From the NCBI GenBank assembly GCA_900696465.1, contig CAADGE010000048.1, positions 1-64,000 of the forward strand: a stretch of 64,000 nucleotides of DNA, in the 5' to 3' direction. Shown here in pieces: positions 26,901 to 34,574 of the stretch (position 1 is the first letter of the stretch; every line of letters begins with the position of its first letter). Below the pieces are notes generated by a model. It ran no database searches and was not told the DNA's origin. It worked only from the letters and a program-made list of their open reading frames with translations. Position numbers and translations under genes: made by a program. This DNA comes from an uncultured Planctomycetota bacterium. Lineage in GTDB: Bacteria > Planctomycetota > Phycisphaerae > UBA1845 > UTPLA1.

Positions 26901-28278
26901 GGACGGCTCGATTGTGGCGTGGGGAAGAAACGACTACGGTCAGACGAACGTCCCTTCGCCCAACAGCGGCTTCGTGAGCGTCGCGGCCGGCGGGTTGCAC
27001 AGTCTCGGCCTTCAATTGCGGATGGGAGGATGCTGTCTTCCCGCCGCACAGGGTTGCAGTGTCCTGTTGGAAGCCGAATGCACCGACGCGGGCGGTAACT
27101 GGGGCGGTTGGCTTACAACATGCGAAACCGATACCGACGGCGACGGCGTGCCGGATGTCTGCGACAACTGCCCGGGCGTTTATAACCCGGATCAACTCGA
27201 TACCGACGGTGACGGCGTCGGCGACGCCTGCGACAACTGTCCGATGATTCCCAATTCCGATCAGCTCGACAGCGATGCAAGCTGGAGTGCGCTCTCTCCG
27301 GCCGCGATCTGGTTGTTCGATGAAGGCAGCGGCACGGTAGCCGCGGATTCGGTCGGCAACCTCGATGGCGCGCTGGTGGGCGGCGCGAGCTGGACTACAG
27401 GGCAATCGGGGACCGCTGTATCGCTGGACGGGGTCAACGACCACGTGGCGATTCCGAATGATGCGGCGTTGAACTTCTCCGCTGGCAGCGACTTTGCCGT
27501 CACAGTTTGGGCAAATGTGGCCGCGGTACAACTGGACACCGTGGCGATCGATAACTCGATCGTTGAGAAATGGAGCGGCGGCGGCGGTTATCCGTATGTG
27601 ATCCGCTATCTCAATCAGACCAGCGGCGCGAGTGCCGGCCGGGTGGTCGCGATCCGCTACGACGGCAGCGCGGCGGCATCGGTCACTTCGGTGTCCACCA
27701 TTGGCGGCGGCTGGCACCACATTGCGTTTGTCCGCAGCGCGGGGACACTCCGTCTGTACATCGACGGAGTGGAGGAGGCCTCGGCGCCAGATACGACCAG
27801 CGGAAATACCACGAACAGTTCGCCTCTATACCTGAGCTGCCGGGGCGGCGTCAGTCACTTCCTCGACGGCGTCATCGACGAAGTGGGTGTGTTCGGCAGG
27901 GCTCTCAGTGCGTCAGAAATTCAGCATCTGATGACCACGGGATTGACCCCGTCGGATGGCATCGGCGACGCCTGTGACAACTGCCCGGACGTTTCTAACC
28001 CGGATCAGGCGGATTCAGACGGCGACGGCATTGGCGACGCCTGCGATCCGTGTCCGACCGTGCCGGGGATCGTCTGCGAAGTGCTCGGCGACATGAACTG
28101 CGACGGCGTGCTCGACCTGGACGACGTGCCGGCCATGGTGCTGGCGCTGCTCGATCCCGACGGATACGCCGCGCAGTATCCCGCGTGCGACATTCTGAAC
28201 GGCGACCTGAACGAAGACGGCAGCGTCGACGGCCTCGACGTGCAGGAGTTCCTCAACGCTCTGCTTGGAAGCCCATGA
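23980..28278 (+). CDS. Giant secreted protein: three 7-blade RCC1 propellers, LamG, dockerin-like tail
   Basis: 1432 residues; ATG 23980 has AGAAAGG at seven bases. A signal peptide ends near ALA-ES (residue 39). Then come three groups of exactly seven RCC1-like blades, each about 39 residues (SIVAWG-x-N-x2-GQTNVPAPN...GLKADG), separated by GACCLP cysteine modules. Thrombospondin-type-3 calcium motifs ([15 protein letters not shown]) follow and are split by a LamG/concanavalin-like domain ([20 protein letters not shown] to [15 protein letters not shown]). The tail ([20 protein letters not shown] to end) is dockerin-like. It is probably an extracellular adhesive or binding protein. Blades of the third propeller are nearly identical in DNA, so it expanded recently. 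Confidence 0.9.
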   Translation: MYATHADRMNRMGWMGCRWTAALFVTLTCMAAPQAALAESGSIVAWGRNSYGQTNVPVPNSDFVAIAGGDNHSLGLKADGSIRAWGDNFYGQRNVPMPNSGFVAIAAGESYSIGLKDDGSIRAWGKNDWGQTIVPAPNSNFIAIAAGSNHGMGLKADGSIVVWGANFSGQRIIPEPNSGFVAIAARGNHCMGLKADGSIVAWGYNGYGQTNVPAPNSDFVAIASGGDHSLGLKADGSIVAWGRNHFGQTDVPSPNSGFVALTGGLFHSLGLKADGSIVTWGQNDDGQTNVPSPNTRFAAVEGGWWHSLGIQVPNGACCLPNGFCIETTQTACGWLDGAWQGADSTCASGPCAPSESGSIIAWGRNEVGQLNVPAPNENFVGVAGGRWHGLGLKADGSLVVWGDNSYGQHNIPSPNSGFVTVASTLGSHCLAMRADGSVAVWGNNSSGQSNPPPNNVGFVKVAGGRQHSLALRPNSEIAGWGRNDEGQLNVPAPNRDFIDMAGGEFFSLGLRSDGSIVGWGSNASGQLNIPSPNSGFVAVAAGANHGLGLKADGTIVCWGSNGAGQLNVPSPNSDFIAVEAGWNFSLGKKADGSVVAWGLNNFGQTDVPAPNDSFVLLGGGGEHFGLALRVPKGACCLPDLQGCSVLSEAECTASGGTWDGPDTTCETDSDGDGVPDACDLCPDTPPGAVVDADGCPAPTGACCLPNGLCLETRESACGWLDGAWQGPDSMCSGSQCAPGESGSIVAWGKNDFGQTNVPAPNSGFVAIAGGADHSMGLKQDGSIVAWGRNNFGQTDVPAPNNGFVAVAAGRSHSLGLKADGSIVAWGWNDNGQTNVPSPNSGFVAIAAGSDHSMGLKADGSIVAWGSNFLGQTSVPAPNSGFVAIAVGMYHSMGLKADGSIVAWGMNNFGQTNVPAPNNGFVAIAAGFWHSAGLKADGSIVAWGSNNFGQTNVPAPNSGFVAIAAGDFHCVGSKADGSIVAWGRNDYGQTNVPSPNSGFVSVAAGGLHSLGLQLRMGGCCLPAAQGCSVLLEAECTDAGGNWGGWLTTCETDTDGDGVPDVCDNCPGVYNPDQLDTDGDGVGDACDNCPMIPNSDQLDSDASWSALSPAAIWLFDEGSGTVAADSVGNLDGALVGGASWTTGQSGTAVSLDGVNDHVAIPNDAALNFSAGSDFAVTVWANVAAVQLDTVAIDNSIVEKWSGGGGYPYVIRYLNQTSGASAGRVVAIRYDGSAAASVTSVSTIGGGWHHIAFVRSAGTLRLYIDGVEEASAPDTTSGNTTNSSPLYLSCRGGVSHFLDGVIDEVGVFGRALSASEIQHLMTTGLTPSDGIGDACDNCPDVSNPDQADSDGDGIGDACDPCPTVPGIVCEVLGDMNCDGVLDLDDVPAMVLALLDPDGYAAQYPACDILNGDLNEDGSVDGLDVQEFLNALLGSP
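26197..27020 (+). repeat. Near-identical tandem repeats encoding RCC1 propeller 3
   Basis: Seven units of about 117 bp encode SIVAWG...GLKADG blades. Stretches such as TCGATCGTGGCGTGGGGA and CCCAACAGCGGCTTCGTGGC recur almost unchanged, whereas blades of propeller 2 have drifted. This points to recent expansion or gene conversion within the third block. The same array makes large false ORFs on the reverse strand. Confidence 0.85.
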
Positions 28279-28292
28279 GTACCCTGATCGCA

Positions 28293-28332
28293 ACGACGCC
28301 GTTGTGCCCGTTCAGAGGAACAACGGCGTCGT
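28293..28332 (+). terminator. Strong hairpin after the RCC1 protein gene
   Basis: ACGACGCCGTTGT (28293-28305) and ACAACGGCGTCGT (28320-28332) form a perfect 13-pair stem with a 14-base loop, starting 14 bases after the stop codon. No T tract follows, so it is either a transcription terminator of the U-less kind or a 3' mRNA-stability element. Confidence 0.6.
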
Positions 28333-28419
28333 GCATGGAAAATGACACAGGTATAAACAAAGGCGGTCGTCATTGAACTGCGATAAATTCCACACGCCCG
28401 TGTCGCTCCGCTCAGCAGG

Positions 28420-28590
28420 ACTGCCCTCAAACTGCCCTCAAAAGGCACCGCGAGACGGTAAAAAACCGTGGAGGCACAGAACATCAGCGAGACGGGCGAA
28501 GTCGTTGTCACTTCGGAGGTTGGGCGATAAACTGAGCGCGCGGCAGAGTTTGAGAAAACGAGGGAGATCGATTCCCCCCCCTCTCCGTTT
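28420..28590 (+). repeat. Cassette repeat copy A, ending in a tRNA-Ser 3'-end mimic
   Basis: Starts with the doublet TGCCCTCAAA-C-TGCCCTCAAA (28422-28442) and continues through CACCGCGAGACGGTAAAA and GGGCGATAAACTGAGCGCG. It ends in GATCGATTCCCCCCCTCTCC plus GTTTC. The last 22 bases match the tRNA-Ser(GCU) T arm and acceptor end with one mismatch. From 28431 to 28586 it aligns with copy B, same length (156 bases), at roughly 80% identity by eye. It follows the RCC1 gene on the same strand. Confidence 0.8.
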
Positions 28591-28753
28591 CATTTTGCAG
28601 GCAGTTCACATTCACTTGATTCTCGCGCACTTACGAGAATCTCTCGATTCTTGACGCCCGGCGACCCTTATACTGTCCACCAAGCTGTTAGAATGGAGTC
28701 ATCAATTCCTGCGGCCTCGGTGAGGGTTTCAACACTGTTCAAGAGGGAGGGTG

Positions 28754-31675
28754 ATGCTGTCTTCATTAACGTTCCTTCGATGCTTGGCCAACAGCAGCGT
28801 GCGGTGCACAGTCGCGCTGGCTGTAATGGGCTGGTTGATGTTCGCATCGGTGGCCATCGGCGCGGATCGCGCGTCGAATGCGGCTGATCGTCCACCGGAG
28901 GGCATCTCCACCTCGGACTGGTCGAGCATCCGCGCGGCGTACGAGGCGAATCGTCACGCGGCGTTTGCCGTCGATGGGGGCTGGCAGGCGCGGAACCCCG
29001 GCCAGCAGTGGCGGACGCAATTCGATTGGCGTGGGTTTGAGACGACGCCCGACGGAGGCGGGTGGTCATGGGGGCTGGAGCTGGTGAGTTACGGGCGCAG
29101 GGGCGCGGAGTGCAATCCGAGCCGCGCTCCCGGCTCGTCAGAAGGAGTGAGCTCACTGCCGGTGTGTGTGCAGGCCGACGGGAGTCGCGTCGAATACAAG
29201 TGGGATGACACGCTGACGGAATGGTACGTCAATGATCGTCGCGGGCTGGAGCACGGGTACACGGTTCATCAGCGGCCGATAGGAATTCGCGCCGTGGCGT
29301 CCGCGCAGCGCAGCTTAGCCGCGCGGGCTGAAGCCCGCAGCTCTTTTGAGGAGCCGTTGACATTCACGCTGGCGGTGCGCGGGAATTTACGGCCGCGCAT
29401 CAGCAGCGACGGACGGAATGTGACATTCGTCAACGAGGCCGGCGTGGCGGTGGTGAACTACAACGGGTTGACGGTTTTTGACGCCACGGGGACAGGCGTG
29501 CCGGCGTGGTTTGAGGCAATCGATGGTTCTGACGGGCGAGACACCCGTATCACTTACAATCACTCGTACGGGCGAGACGCCCACACCACCCAAGAAACCC
29601 CACCCGCCTATGCTGGCGTGACCGCGAAACTTCTGCGGCTGGTCGTCGACGATTCGGAGGCCGTCTATCCGCTCACCATCGACCCGATCGCCCAGCAGGC
29701 CTACCTCAAGGCCTCGAACACCGGGGCGGGCGACCAGTTCGGCTACTCCGTGGCCGTCAGCGGCGACACGGTAGTGGTTGGGGCGCGGTGGGAGGACAGC
29801 AGCGCCACGGGTGTGGACGGCAACCAAGCTGACAACAGCGCAACCAATTCCGGCGCAGCTTACGTCTTCGTCCGCGATGCCGGCGGCGTATGGACGCAGC
29901 AGGCCTACCTCAAGGCCTCGAACACAGAGTTGGGCGACGAATTCGGCTTCTCCGTAGCCGTCAGCGGCGACACGGTGGTGGTCGGCGCGTATCTGGAAAG
30001 CAGCAGCTCCACCGGAGTGAACAGCAACCAGGCCGACAACAGCGCCCCCACATCCGGTGCGGCTTATGTCTTCGTCCGCGACGGCAATAGCGTCTGGAGC
30101 CAGCAGGCCTACCTCAAGGCCTCGAACACCGGGGGGGGCGACAATTTCGGCTTCTCGGTGGCCATCAGCGGGGACACGGTAGTGATCGGGGCGCCCTTTG
30201 AAGACAGCAGCGTTACCGGTGTGAATGGTAATCAATCCAACAACAACGCGACCCAATCCGGCGCGGCCTACGTCTTTGTCCGCAGCGGAGGCATCTGGAG
30301 CCAGCACGCCTACCTCAAGGCCTCGAACACCGGAGAGTCTGACTTCTTCGGCTATTCCGTGGCCGTGAGCGGCGACACGGTGGTTGTCGGGGCGTATTTG
30401 GAAGACAGCAGCGCCACGGGGGTTGATGGCGACCAGGGCAACAACAATGCACTCGATTCCGGCGCGGCGTATATTTTCGTCCGCGACGGCAATGGCGTCT
30501 GGAGCCAGCAGGCCTACCTCAAGGCCTCGAACACCAGGTTTGGCGACACTTTCGGCCGCTCCGTGGCTGCGAGCGGCGACACGGTGGTGGTCGGGGCGCC
30601 GCAGGAGGCCAGCAGCGCCACGGGAGTGAACGGCAACCAGGCCGACAACAGCGCGATCGATTCCGGCGCAGCTTACATCTTTGTCCGCAACGGCGGCGTA
30701 TGGACGCAGCAGGCCTACCTCAAGGCCTCGAACACCGAAGCGATCGACAGGTTTGGCTGGTCCGTGGCCGTCAGCGGCGACACGGTGGTAGTCGGGGCAT
30801 ACTTGGAAGACAGCATCGCCACGGGGGTTAATGGCGACCAGGCCAACAATAGCGCCGGCGATTCCGGCGCGGCGTACGTCTTCATCCGCGACGGCGATGG
30901 AGTCTGGAGCCAGCAGGCGTATCTCAAGGCATCGAACACCGGGGGGTCCGACCACTTCGGCAGGTCCGTGTTCGTCAGTGGTGACACGGTAGTGGTCGGG
31001 GCGTATCAGGAGGACAGCAGCGCCACCGGCGTTAACGGCAACGAGGCCGACAACAGTGCCCTCAATTCCGGCGCTGCGTACGTATTCACCGGTCTGGGGC
31101 CGGACACGGACGGCGATGGCGTGCCCGACTCCATCGACGGTTGTCCGAACGATCCGATGAAGATCGCGCCGGGCGCGTGCGGCTGTGGCAATCCCGACGT
31201 CGACACCGACGGCGACGGGACTGCGGATTGCGTGGACGACTGTCCGAACGATCCGATGAAGATCGCGCCGGGCGCGTGCGGCTGTGGCAATCCCGACGTC
31301 GACACCGACAGCGATGGGATAGCGGATTGTGTGGACGACTGTCCGAACGATCCGATGAAGATCGCGCCGGGCGCGTGCGGCTGTGGCAATCCCGACGTCG
31401 ACACCGACGGCGACGGGACTGCGGATTGCGTGGACGACTGTCCGAACGATCCGAACAAGACCGATCCCGGCGCGTGCGGGTGCGGCGTCGCCGACACGGA
31501 CGAGGATGGTAGTGGCATTGCCGATTGCAACGAGACGTCGGCCCTGAACCCGACCCTGTCTGACGGCCTCTGCGGCTGCTTGAACTGCGCTTCCGGCACG
31601 GCCACGGTTCTGCCGATGCTGTTGGTCGGCATGGGCTTCATCAGGCGGCTCCGGGAGAAGCAGTCTCGGTGCTGA
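28754..31675 (+). CDS. Secreted FG-GAP propeller protein with Ca repeats and sorting-like tail
   Basis: 973 residues; ATG 28754 (a GTG just before it is also possible) with AGAGGGAGG upstream. The signal peptide ends about residue 37. A 260-residue N-terminal domain is followed by seven FG-GAP/integrin-alpha-like units of about 66 residues (AYLKASNTG...FGxSVAVSGDTVVVGA...SGAAYVFVRD). Four thrombospondin-3-like units follow (CPNDPMKIAPGACGCGNPDV, then DTDGDGTADCVDD). The C-terminus has CGCLNC, a hydrophobic stretch (TATVLPMLLVGMGFI) and RRLREKQSRC. This is the tripartite layout of a C-terminal sorting signal, though not plain PEP-CTERM. A cell-surface protein is inferred. Confidence 0.9.
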   Translation: MLSSLTFLRCLANSSVRCTVALAVMGWLMFASVAIGADRASNAADRPPEGISTSDWSSIRAAYEANRHAAFAVDGGWQARNPGQQWRTQFDWRGFETTPDGGGWSWGLELVSYGRRGAECNPSRAPGSSEGVSSLPVCVQADGSRVEYKWDDTLTEWYVNDRRGLEHGYTVHQRPIGIRAVASAQRSLAARAEARSSFEEPLTFTLAVRGNLRPRISSDGRNVTFVNEAGVAVVNYNGLTVFDATGTGVPAWFEAIDGSDGRDTRITYNHSYGRDAHTTQETPPAYAGVTAKLLRLVVDDSEAVYPLTIDPIAQQAYLKASNTGAGDQFGYSVAVSGDTVVVGARWEDSSATGVDGNQADNSATNSGAAYVFVRDAGGVWTQQAYLKASNTELGDEFGFSVAVSGDTVVVGAYLESSSSTGVNSNQADNSAPTSGAAYVFVRDGNSVWSQQAYLKASNTGGGDNFGFSVAISGDTVVIGAPFEDSSVTGVNGNQSNNNATQSGAAYVFVRSGGIWSQHAYLKASNTGESDFFGYSVAVSGDTVVVGAYLEDSSATGVDGDQGNNNALDSGAAYIFVRDGNGVWSQQAYLKASNTRFGDTFGRSVAASGDTVVVGAPQEASSATGVNGNQADNSAIDSGAAYIFVRNGGVWTQQAYLKASNTEAIDRFGWSVAVSGDTVVVGAYLEDSIATGVNGDQANNSAGDSGAAYVFIRDGDGVWSQQAYLKASNTGGSDHFGRSVFVSGDTVVVGAYQEDSSATGVNGNEADNSALNSGAAYVFTGLGPDTDGDGVPDSIDGCPNDPMKIAPGACGCGNPDVDTDGDGTADCVDDCPNDPMKIAPGACGCGNPDVDTDSDGIADCVDDCPNDPMKIAPGACGCGNPDVDTDGDGTADCVDDCPNDPNKTDPGACGCGVADTDEDGSGIADCNETSALNPTLSDGLCGCLNCASGTATVLPMLLVGMGFIRRLREKQSRC
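31142..31500 (+). repeat. 99-bp tandem repeat, four units
   Basis: Units start at 31142, 31241, 31340 and 31439, each 99 bp or 33 codons. The first three are almost identical; the fourth diverges after CCGAAC. They encode CPNDPMKIAPGACGCGNPDV plus DTDGDGTADCVDD, a Cys-containing calcium-type repeat within the FG-GAP protein. Confidence 0.9.
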
Positions 31676-32127
31676 CATCTCCTGCGGTGCGATCGAACCA
31701 ATGATCGCCGCGTTGACGGCGCAGATGTGCAGTGCTTTGCAGACGAAATCCTCGGGCAGTGTTCCGGACAACCGTTTGACATGGGTTGTGACCGGGACCG
31801 GTGTTCTCAACTGTCGAATAGACATTCGACCAGATGGATGGTCGTTCCGTGAAAGCGATCGGCGCGCTTACCTGAAAGCGGTACTGCCAGGATGCTTGGC
31901 CGGGAGTCTGTGTACTGCCCATAAAACGCGCCGCGAGACGGTAAAACAACCGCAGATGCACAGGGCAACAGCGAGACGGATGAAGTTGTTGTTACTCTTG
32001 AGGCCGGGCGATAAACTGAGCGCGGCCGAGTTTGAGAAAACGAGGGAGATCGAATTTCCCCCCTCTCCGTTCCTCTTTGTGTACCTGATCGATTGAGGCA
32101 ACCCTCTTAACAGGTAGCAGGTGAATT
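31676..32127. other. Gene-free spacer holding repeat copy B
   Basis: 452 bases between the FG-GAP gene and the Gly-rich lipoprotein gene. Copy B occupies 31914-32069. The 240 bases before it show no motif. The 58 bases after it contain the leader and ribosome site (AGGTGA) of the lipoprotein gene. Confidence 0.5.
31914..32074 (+). repeat. Cassette repeat copy B, ending in a tRNA-Ser 3'-end mimic
   Basis: 156 bases align with copy A from ACTGCCC to CTCTCCG. Shared blocks include CGCGAGACGGTAAAA, GGGCGATAAACTGAGCGCG and GAGAAAACGAGGGAGATCGA. GGCC flanks GGGCGATAAACTGAGCGC on both sides and would pair; in copy C the same positions are GGTC and GACC, also complementary. It follows the FG-GAP gene on the same strand. 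Confidence 0.8.
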
Positions 32128-33165
32128 ATGACGCGCCAGCTCAAGTTATATCTCATGACTGTACTGGTGGGATTCCTCGGCTGCGGTACGCAGATGCCCG
32201 GCGGCATGAATCCTTCTGCGACAGACGTTTTGATGTTGATCTTCGGCGACGGGTCAGCCGGCGCGAGGACGATCGAAATCGACGAGGACTGGTCCGTCAC
32301 GTATCCCCCGAATCTGCAGTTCACGGATTTCACCGTGAATGCCGGCCGGACATTCACGGTGCCGAGTGGCACGACCATCCGATGCACCGGCACGTTTACG
32401 AACAATGGGACGATTCGCGTACTAAACGGGGCGAGCGGCGGGAGCAACCGGGGCGCCGGCGGTGGTGTGCTCGTACCCTACAACGGTCCTCCTGAAGCGG
32501 GTATCGCGCTGGGAGCGGCAGTTAATGGCGATTATGGCGACAACACGAGCCTTCGTGTGCAGGGCGATGGAGGGGTCGGCGTGGGGAGTCTGCAAGCCCG
32601 CCAGATTCTCAATCCAGGGCCCAAGGCCGGTGGCGGCGGTGGGACGATTCACATCACGATTGGTACTAGTGGTGGCGGTTCGCTACGGGTACTGGCGCGC
32701 GGGGCGATTCTGAATTCGGTCGGGTCTATTATTGAGGCCAATGGCGGTGTAGGAGGCGGAATCAGTGGTCGTGGCGGTGCAGGGGGCGGCGTGGTAATCC
32801 TTGCTTCGCGCGTATCGGTCACTAACAACGGGACCCTCCGAGCGCACGGCAGCGCCGGAGGAAACAGCAGCGACTCGTCCGGTCCTGGAGGGGGCGGCGG
32901 AGGTGGCATTGTGCATCTGATCAGTCCAACCATCAGTCCGGCAGGCGGCGGCGCCGTCGCGGTAATTGGCGGTGCTCCCGGATCGATTTCCGGCATGGTA
33001 ACGCAACCGTTTCGCAGTGGTGGCGGCGGAGGCGGGGCGTGTCGAGGTGACGGTGGCCAGGGCGGCTTTGTACCGGCGGGCGCGTCGGTGACTCCGAGCG
33101 CTGCACAACCTGGCCAGCCAGGCGAACTGCTGCTTACTCAACTGGATCCAACGACTCTCTTTTGA
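32128..33165 (+). CDS. Gly-rich lipoprotein, probable beta-structured surface protein
   Basis: 345 residues; ATG 32128 has AGGTG five bases upstream. A lipoprotein signal (LYLMTVLVGFLGCG) suggests lipidation at Cys19. After a short linker come strand-like repeats: NLQFTDFTVNAGRTFTVPSG, TIRCTGTFTNNGTIRVLNG and SVTNNGTLRAHG. They alternate with glycine blocks (GGGGGTIHITIG, GRGGAGGGVVILASRVS, GPGGGGGGGIVHLISP). N-G-T-(I/L)-(R/E)-(V/A) turns are typical of parallel beta-helix or filamentous surface proteins. No enzymatic motif. It is the third gene of the repeat-bounded array. Confidence 0.8.
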   Translation: MTRQLKLYLMTVLVGFLGCGTQMPGGMNPSATDVLMLIFGDGSAGARTIEIDEDWSVTYPPNLQFTDFTVNAGRTFTVPSGTTIRCTGTFTNNGTIRVLNGASGGSNRGAGGGVLVPYNGPPEAGIALGAAVNGDYGDNTSLRVQGDGGVGVGSLQARQILNPGPKAGGGGGTIHITIGTSGGGSLRVLARGAILNSVGSIIEANGGVGGGISGRGGAGGGVVILASRVSVTNNGTLRAHGSAGGNSSDSSGPGGGGGGGIVHLISPTISPAGGGAVAVIGGAPGSISGMVTQPFRSGGGGGGACRGDGGQGGFVPAGASVTPSAAQPGQPGELLLTQLDPTTLF

Positions 33166-33686
33166 AACGGCCGGACAGAAGATCTGCATCCCCCACACGG
33201 CACAGCGAGGTGGCCAAGCGGCTTGATGTGGCGATTTCGAACTGGCGCCACCATGAACGAAACAATCTGCGGCTGCACCAAGTACGCTGCACGGTCATTG
33301 CGGCTCATGGGCTTCGAAAATCTCTTCTCCGGTTAGCCAATCGGCCTGAGAACGCACACCGCATGCCCCTGCGTGCTCCTTTTACCGCACTCGAAGCGCA
33401 TGACGGGGTTGAAAGAATCAATCGTGGGGGATCAAGCGCTTCTCGAGACGGGCGATGTCGTTGTCGCTCTTGAGGTCGGGCGATGAACTGAGCGCGACCG
33501 AAATTGAGAAAACGAGGGAGATCGAATCTCCCCTCTCCGATTTCTTCTATTCAGACGCTTTCATTTGCAGTCGTTTCGCGGCAGATGGTCATGCGCCGAA
33601 CAGCATGACTCGGCTTGACATGCGGGCCTGCGGGTTTGATGCCGAGTGCTGCATGATCATCGCGTCAACAGACTTCAGCACATCCT
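33166..33686. other. Gene-free region holding repeat copy C
   Basis: 521 bases between the lipoprotein gene and the convergent solute-binding protein gene. Copy C is at 33445-33539. A stretch at about 33206-33245 (GAGGTGGCCAAGCGGCTTGA onward) is roughly two-thirds identical to the 5' half of tRNA-Ser, possibly a decayed tRNA. The frame through it also reads SEVAKRLDVAISNW, so its nature is uncertain. Confidence 0.45.
33445..33539 (+). repeat. Cassette repeat copy C, truncated, with tRNA-Ser 3'-end mimic
   Basis: 95 bases from GAGACGGGCGATGTCG to CTCCCCTCTCCG align with the 3' two-thirds of copies A and B. GGGAGAT-CGA-ATCTCCC at the end is a perfect seven-pair hairpin in the place of the tRNA T arm. 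It follows the Gly-rich lipoprotein gene on the same strand. Confidence 0.75.
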
Positions 33687-34574
33687 TCAGCTTGATTTCG
33701 ATGCAGGATTGATCGGAAAAAAGATCGGTCGGTCATCCAGTTGCCCGATGCCGAATGTGGCGATGAAGGTCTGCGTCTCTTCTGAGGTGAGAAATTGCTG
33801 AAGCTGCGTAGCGGCATGATGACGCAGGGGTGTGCTGCGTGTGACTGGTACGACTCCCACGAGATAAGGTCGTCGCAAGGCAGGATCGCCTTGCACCATC
33901 AGTACGAGTCCCTGGTTCTCCATCCTTCCGGAGAGGAACGGAATCCGACCGACCAATGTGTAAGCATTCATGGCCGCAGCGCGTTTGAGTACCTCGCGAT
34001 GACGGTCTACGAGCAAGATGCTCGTCTGCTCTTCGGAGAGCTCGACACCTGTTCGATTCATCACGTCCTTCAATACCCCCTGTGCGCCGAGACTGGCATG
34101 TACGAGGAATCGGCTGTTTGACGAGCGAATCCTGCGGATCGCCTCTCCGGCATCCGTCAGGCCGCGAATGCCGGCCGGGTCCGTCGGAGGTCCGACGATG
34201 ACCAGATCGTTCCGAAGCCACGGTTGCAGGTTCTCAAGATATCCGTCCGCCGCGAGGTTCACGATCGTATCGCTGCTGTGTATGGTGACCAGATCGATTC
34301 CGCCTTGACGGACGGCATCGTCGATGACTTGCTTGGGCCCGGTGGCCACCATCTCGATGGTATGGCCGGTGGCTTCCTCAAAGCGATGGCTAAGTGCCTG
34401 CCAAAGACCCGTGTGCGTCATGCCTCCGACGACCGCGACATGTATCTTCTGTGGTGATCCGGGCGCAGCGGTTGTTTCAGGTGCGTTAGTCGGCGGTCTG
34501 CACGAGGCGATGATCAGCGCGGCCAGTGCCAGTCCCGACCACACGGGAAGGTATCTTCCAGTTTTATCGTTCAA
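33687..34574 (-). CDS. Solute-binding lipoprotein, TupA/oxyanion-binding-like
   Basis: 295 residues. The start is TTG 34572-34574, which overlaps the upstream stop as TTGA and has AGGAG six bases before it. ALAALIIASC is a good lipobox (Cys25). The periplasmic-binding fold resembles tungstate-type TupA proteins: VVGGMTHTGLWQALSHRFEE, VATGPKQVIDDAVRQGGIDL and LRNDLVIVGPPTDPAGIRGL. The usual SRGD-x-SGTH oxyanion motif is absent; the matching place reads SNSRFLVHASLGAQGVLKDV, so ligand or role may have changed. There is no permease or ATPase gene nearby. It is the last gene of a three-gene leftward operon. Confidence 0.85.
   Translation of the reverse strand: MNDKTGRYLPVWSGLALAALIIASCRPPTNAPETTAAPGSPQKIHVAVVGGMTHTGLWQALSHRFEEATGHTIEMVATGPKQVIDDAVRQGGIDLVTIHSSDTIVNLAADGYLENLQPWLRNDLVIVGPPTDPAGIRGLTDAGEAIRRIRSSNSRFLVHASLGAQGVLKDVMNRTGVELSEEQTSILLVDRHREVLKRAAAMNAYTLVGRIPFLSGRMENQGLVLMVQGDPALRRPYLVGVVPVTRSTPLRHHAATQLQQFLTSEETQTFIATFGIGQLDDRPIFFPINPASKSS

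Larger units (their letters stand above)
28279..28753. other. Gene-free spacer holding a hairpin and repeat copy A
   Basis: 475 bases between the RCC1 and FG-GAP genes. It contains the hairpin at 28293-28332 and repeat copy A at 28420-28590. The remaining 160 bases lead into the FG-GAP gene and should include its promoter. The open frame across copy A is not supported as a gene. Confidence 0.5.

Noticed and set aside
26197-27020. CRISPR-like repeat array
   Set aside because: The repeats are in frame, encode protein blades and lack equal-length unrelated spacers. No cas genes are nearby.
26584-27720. Reverse-strand frame of 378 residues across the RCC1 repeats
   Set aside because: It is an antisense copy of the repeat array, with no independent evidence.
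29387-31825. 812-residue open frame on the reverse strand of the FG-GAP gene
   Set aside because: It mirrors the repeat structure of the forward gene, has no signal or fold motif and no ribosome site. GC-rich repeats keep the opposite frame open.
33162-33473. Small 103-residue gene with a helix-turn-helix-like segment SEVAKRLDVAISNW
   Set aside because: No ribosome site. The rest of the frame is Arg-rich and runs into repeat C, and the segment is equally explained as tRNA debris.
28420-33539. Integron attC sites and a true integron
   Set aside because: Cassette-like order is tempting, but no GTTRRRY/RYYYAAC ends and no integron integrase or attI are seen. The tRNA-Ser 3' copies fit tRNA-directed integration better.
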